Assembly (NCBI GenBank): GCA_946478765.1
Contig: CAMLDH010000238.1
Span: 1 to 6,195 of the forward strand
Source of the DNA: an uncultured Oxalobacteraceae bacterium
GTDB lineage: Bacteria > Pseudomonadota > Gammaproteobacteria > Burkholderiales > Burkholderiaceae
Direction: 5' to 3'
Length of the DNA stretch: 6,195 nt
Shown: one piece after another, positions 5,212-6,195 of the stretch
Numbering within the stretch: position 1 is the first letter of the stretch
Layout: the number at the start of each line of letters is the position of its first letter
Program-made: the position numbers and the translations under genes
The notes under the pieces: generated by a model
Told to the model about the DNA's origin: nothing
What the model saw: only the letters and a program-made list of their open reading frames with translations
The model's database searches: none

Positions 5212-6008
5212 ACTGCGCGGCCGGCCATCGGCGACGACGGCGATGCCGCGAATTTTTTCGGGATGCGTCCGGCCAGATACGCATCGCGCCCGGCTTCCAC
5301 CGCCAGGCGCATCGCGCGCGCCATCCGGATCGGATCGCGCGCGCCGGCAATGGCGGTATTCATCAATACGCCATCGCAGCCGAGCTCCATCGCGATCGCC
5401 GCATCCGACGCGGTGCCGACACCGGCATCGACCAGCACCGGTATCGTCGATTGCTCGATGATCAGCGACAGGTTCCATGGATTCAGGATACCCATGCCGG
5501 AACCGATCAAGGATGCCAGCGGCATCACCGCCACGCAGCCGATCTGTTCCAGCATCTTCGCCTGGATCGGATCGTCGCTGCAGTACACCATCACGTCGAA
5601 ACCATCCTTGACCAGCGTTTCGGCAGCCTTCAAGGTTTCCGGCATGTTGGGGAACAAGGTTTTTTCATCGCCCAATACTTCGAGCTTGACCAGCTTGTGC
5701 CCGTTCAACAATTCGCGCGCCAGTTGCAAGGTGTACACCGCATCTTTCGCGTTGTAGCAGCCGGCGGTATTGGGCAGGATCGTGTATTTCGACGGCGGCA
5801 CCACGTCGAGCAGGCTCGGCGCATTTGGGTCCTGGCCGATATTGACGCGGCGGATCGCGACCGTGATGATGTCGGCGCCGCTGGCTTCGGTGGCCAGACG
5901 GGTTTCTTCCAGGTCGCGGTATTTGCCGCTGCCGACGAGCAATCGCGAGCGGTAGGTTTTGCCGGCGATGGTCAAGCCTTCGTGCTGAGGCTGATCGGTG
6001 AGATTCAT
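5208..6008 (-). CDS. thiG: Thiazole synthase
   Basis: The 266-residue product is ThiG, the TIM-barrel enzyme that builds the thiamine thiazole phosphate from deoxyxylulose phosphate, dehydroglycine and sulfur carried on ThiS thiocarboxylate. Visible motifs: [10 protein letters not shown] (23-32), VAIRRVNI (50-57), ILPNTAGC (77-84), [11 protein letters not shown] with Lys108 in the Schiff-base position, [37 protein letters not shown] for phosphate binding, and [14 protein letters not shown]. The C-terminus ends [11 protein letters not shown], as in other ThiG proteins. The ATG at 6008 has AGGAG six bases upstream. It is the first thi gene in view. ThiS and ThiO/ThiH, which it needs, would be expected further upstream on the minus strand or elsewhere. 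No TPP riboswitch is visible in the 187 bases before it. Confidence 0.96.
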   Translation of the reverse strand: MNLTDQPQHEGLTIAGKTYRSRLLVGSGKYRDLEETRLATEASGADIITVAIRRVNIGQDPNAPSLLDVVPPSKYTILPNTAGCYNAKDAVYTLQLARELLNGHKLVKLEVLGDEKTLFPNMPETLKAAETLVKDGFDVMVYCSDDPIQAKMLEQIGCVAVMPLASLIGSGMGILNPWNLSLIIEQSTIPVLVDAGVGTASDAAIAMELGCDGVLMNTAIAGARDPIRMARAMRLAVEAGRDAYLAGRIPKKFAASPSSPMAGRAV

Positions 6009-6014
6009 TCTTTG

Positions 6015-6019
6015 CTCCT
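6015..6019 (-). promoter_or_regulatory. Ribosome binding site of thiG
   Basis: AGGAG on the minus strand with a six-base spacer to the ATG at 6008. It supports that start for ThiG. Confidence 0.75.
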
Positions 6020-6028
6020 GTGTCTTGC

Positions 6029-6195
6029 TCCCGCCCCTTCAAGGGAGGGCTGGGGTGGGGATGGGCCTCCTAGGCTGCGCCATCCCTGTTCTCTCCCTCC
6101 CCTTCAAGGGGAGGGCCGGGGTGGGGATGGGCCTCCTAGACTACGCCTTCCCTGTTCTCCCCCTCCCCTTCAAGGGGAGGGTTGGGGTGGGGATG
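6029..6195. repeat. Tandem 65-66 bp repeats with palindromic and G-rich halves, cut by the window edge
   Basis: Three copies are visible: two full units beginning near 6029 and 6094 and a partial one near 6160; the central TTCAAG falls at 6038, 6103 and 6169. Each copy has a 21-base near-perfect palindrome (CCCTCCCCTT, C, AAGGGGAGGG; exact at 6095-6115 and 6161-6181, degraded in the first). A G-rich stretch of the form GGGG-T-GGGG-AT-GGG and then GGCCTCCTAG follow. It resembles dispersed intergenic repeats of Burkholderiales. It lies in the leader of thiG and continues to the right. Confidence 0.85.

Noticed and set aside
4594..5757. Long plus-strand open frame opposite thiD and thiG
   Set aside because: Long antisense frames are expected opposite GC-rich genes; its residue content is low-complexity and the minus strand encodes clear ThiD and ThiG.
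6009..6195. TPP riboswitch upstream of thiG
   Set aside because: No CTGAGA-type or ACCTGATC-type THI-box elements are seen on the minus strand; the space is filled with tandem repeats. A riboswitch may lie beyond the window.

Overview
The window looks like a betaproteobacterial chromosome, most likely Burkholderiales and perhaps Oxalobacteraceae (Herminiimonas, Herbaspirillum and relatives). The basis is the thiamine genes, the moderately high GC content of the housekeeping genes and the style of the short palindromic repeats. This placement rests on pattern recognition, not on a search.

Layout. (1) 1-672, plus strand: the 3' three quarters of a DapA-family lyase gene cut by the left edge. 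(2) 673-968: a terminator-like pair of hairpins and a 159-bp nested inverted repeat that resembles a miniature mobile element. (3) 969-2375, minus strand: an AT-richer gene for a 468-residue protein with six or seven ubiquitin-interacting-motif (UIM) like helices followed by an OTU-type cysteine protease domain. (4) 2376-2855: a gene-free stretch. It holds an AT-rich upstream region with a candidate HrpL (type III secretion) promoter box reading toward the OTU gene, a decayed second copy of the dapA 3' end, and the leader of the next gene. (5) 2856-3548, plus strand: an MgtC/SapB family membrane protein. (6) 3549-3799: a cluster of perfect palindromes between convergent genes. (7) 3800-6008, minus strand: thiG-thiD-thiE, with both junctions being ATGA start/stop overlaps. 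(8) 6029-6195: tandem 65-66 bp palindromic, G-rich repeats just upstream of thiG, running off the window.

How it fits together. ThiG makes the thiazole phosphate, ThiD makes the pyrimidine diphosphate, and ThiE joins them into thiamine phosphate, so the right third is an ordinary biosynthetic operon. The unusual part is the middle. The OTU/UIM gene has the composition of acquired DNA and encodes what looks like a eukaryote-directed deubiquitinase effector. It lies between two copies of the dapA 3' end (63 of 68 bases identical), which reads as the footprint of an insertion or duplication event. The UIM array plus OTU architecture with a possible hrp box is the best candidate here for something undescribed.
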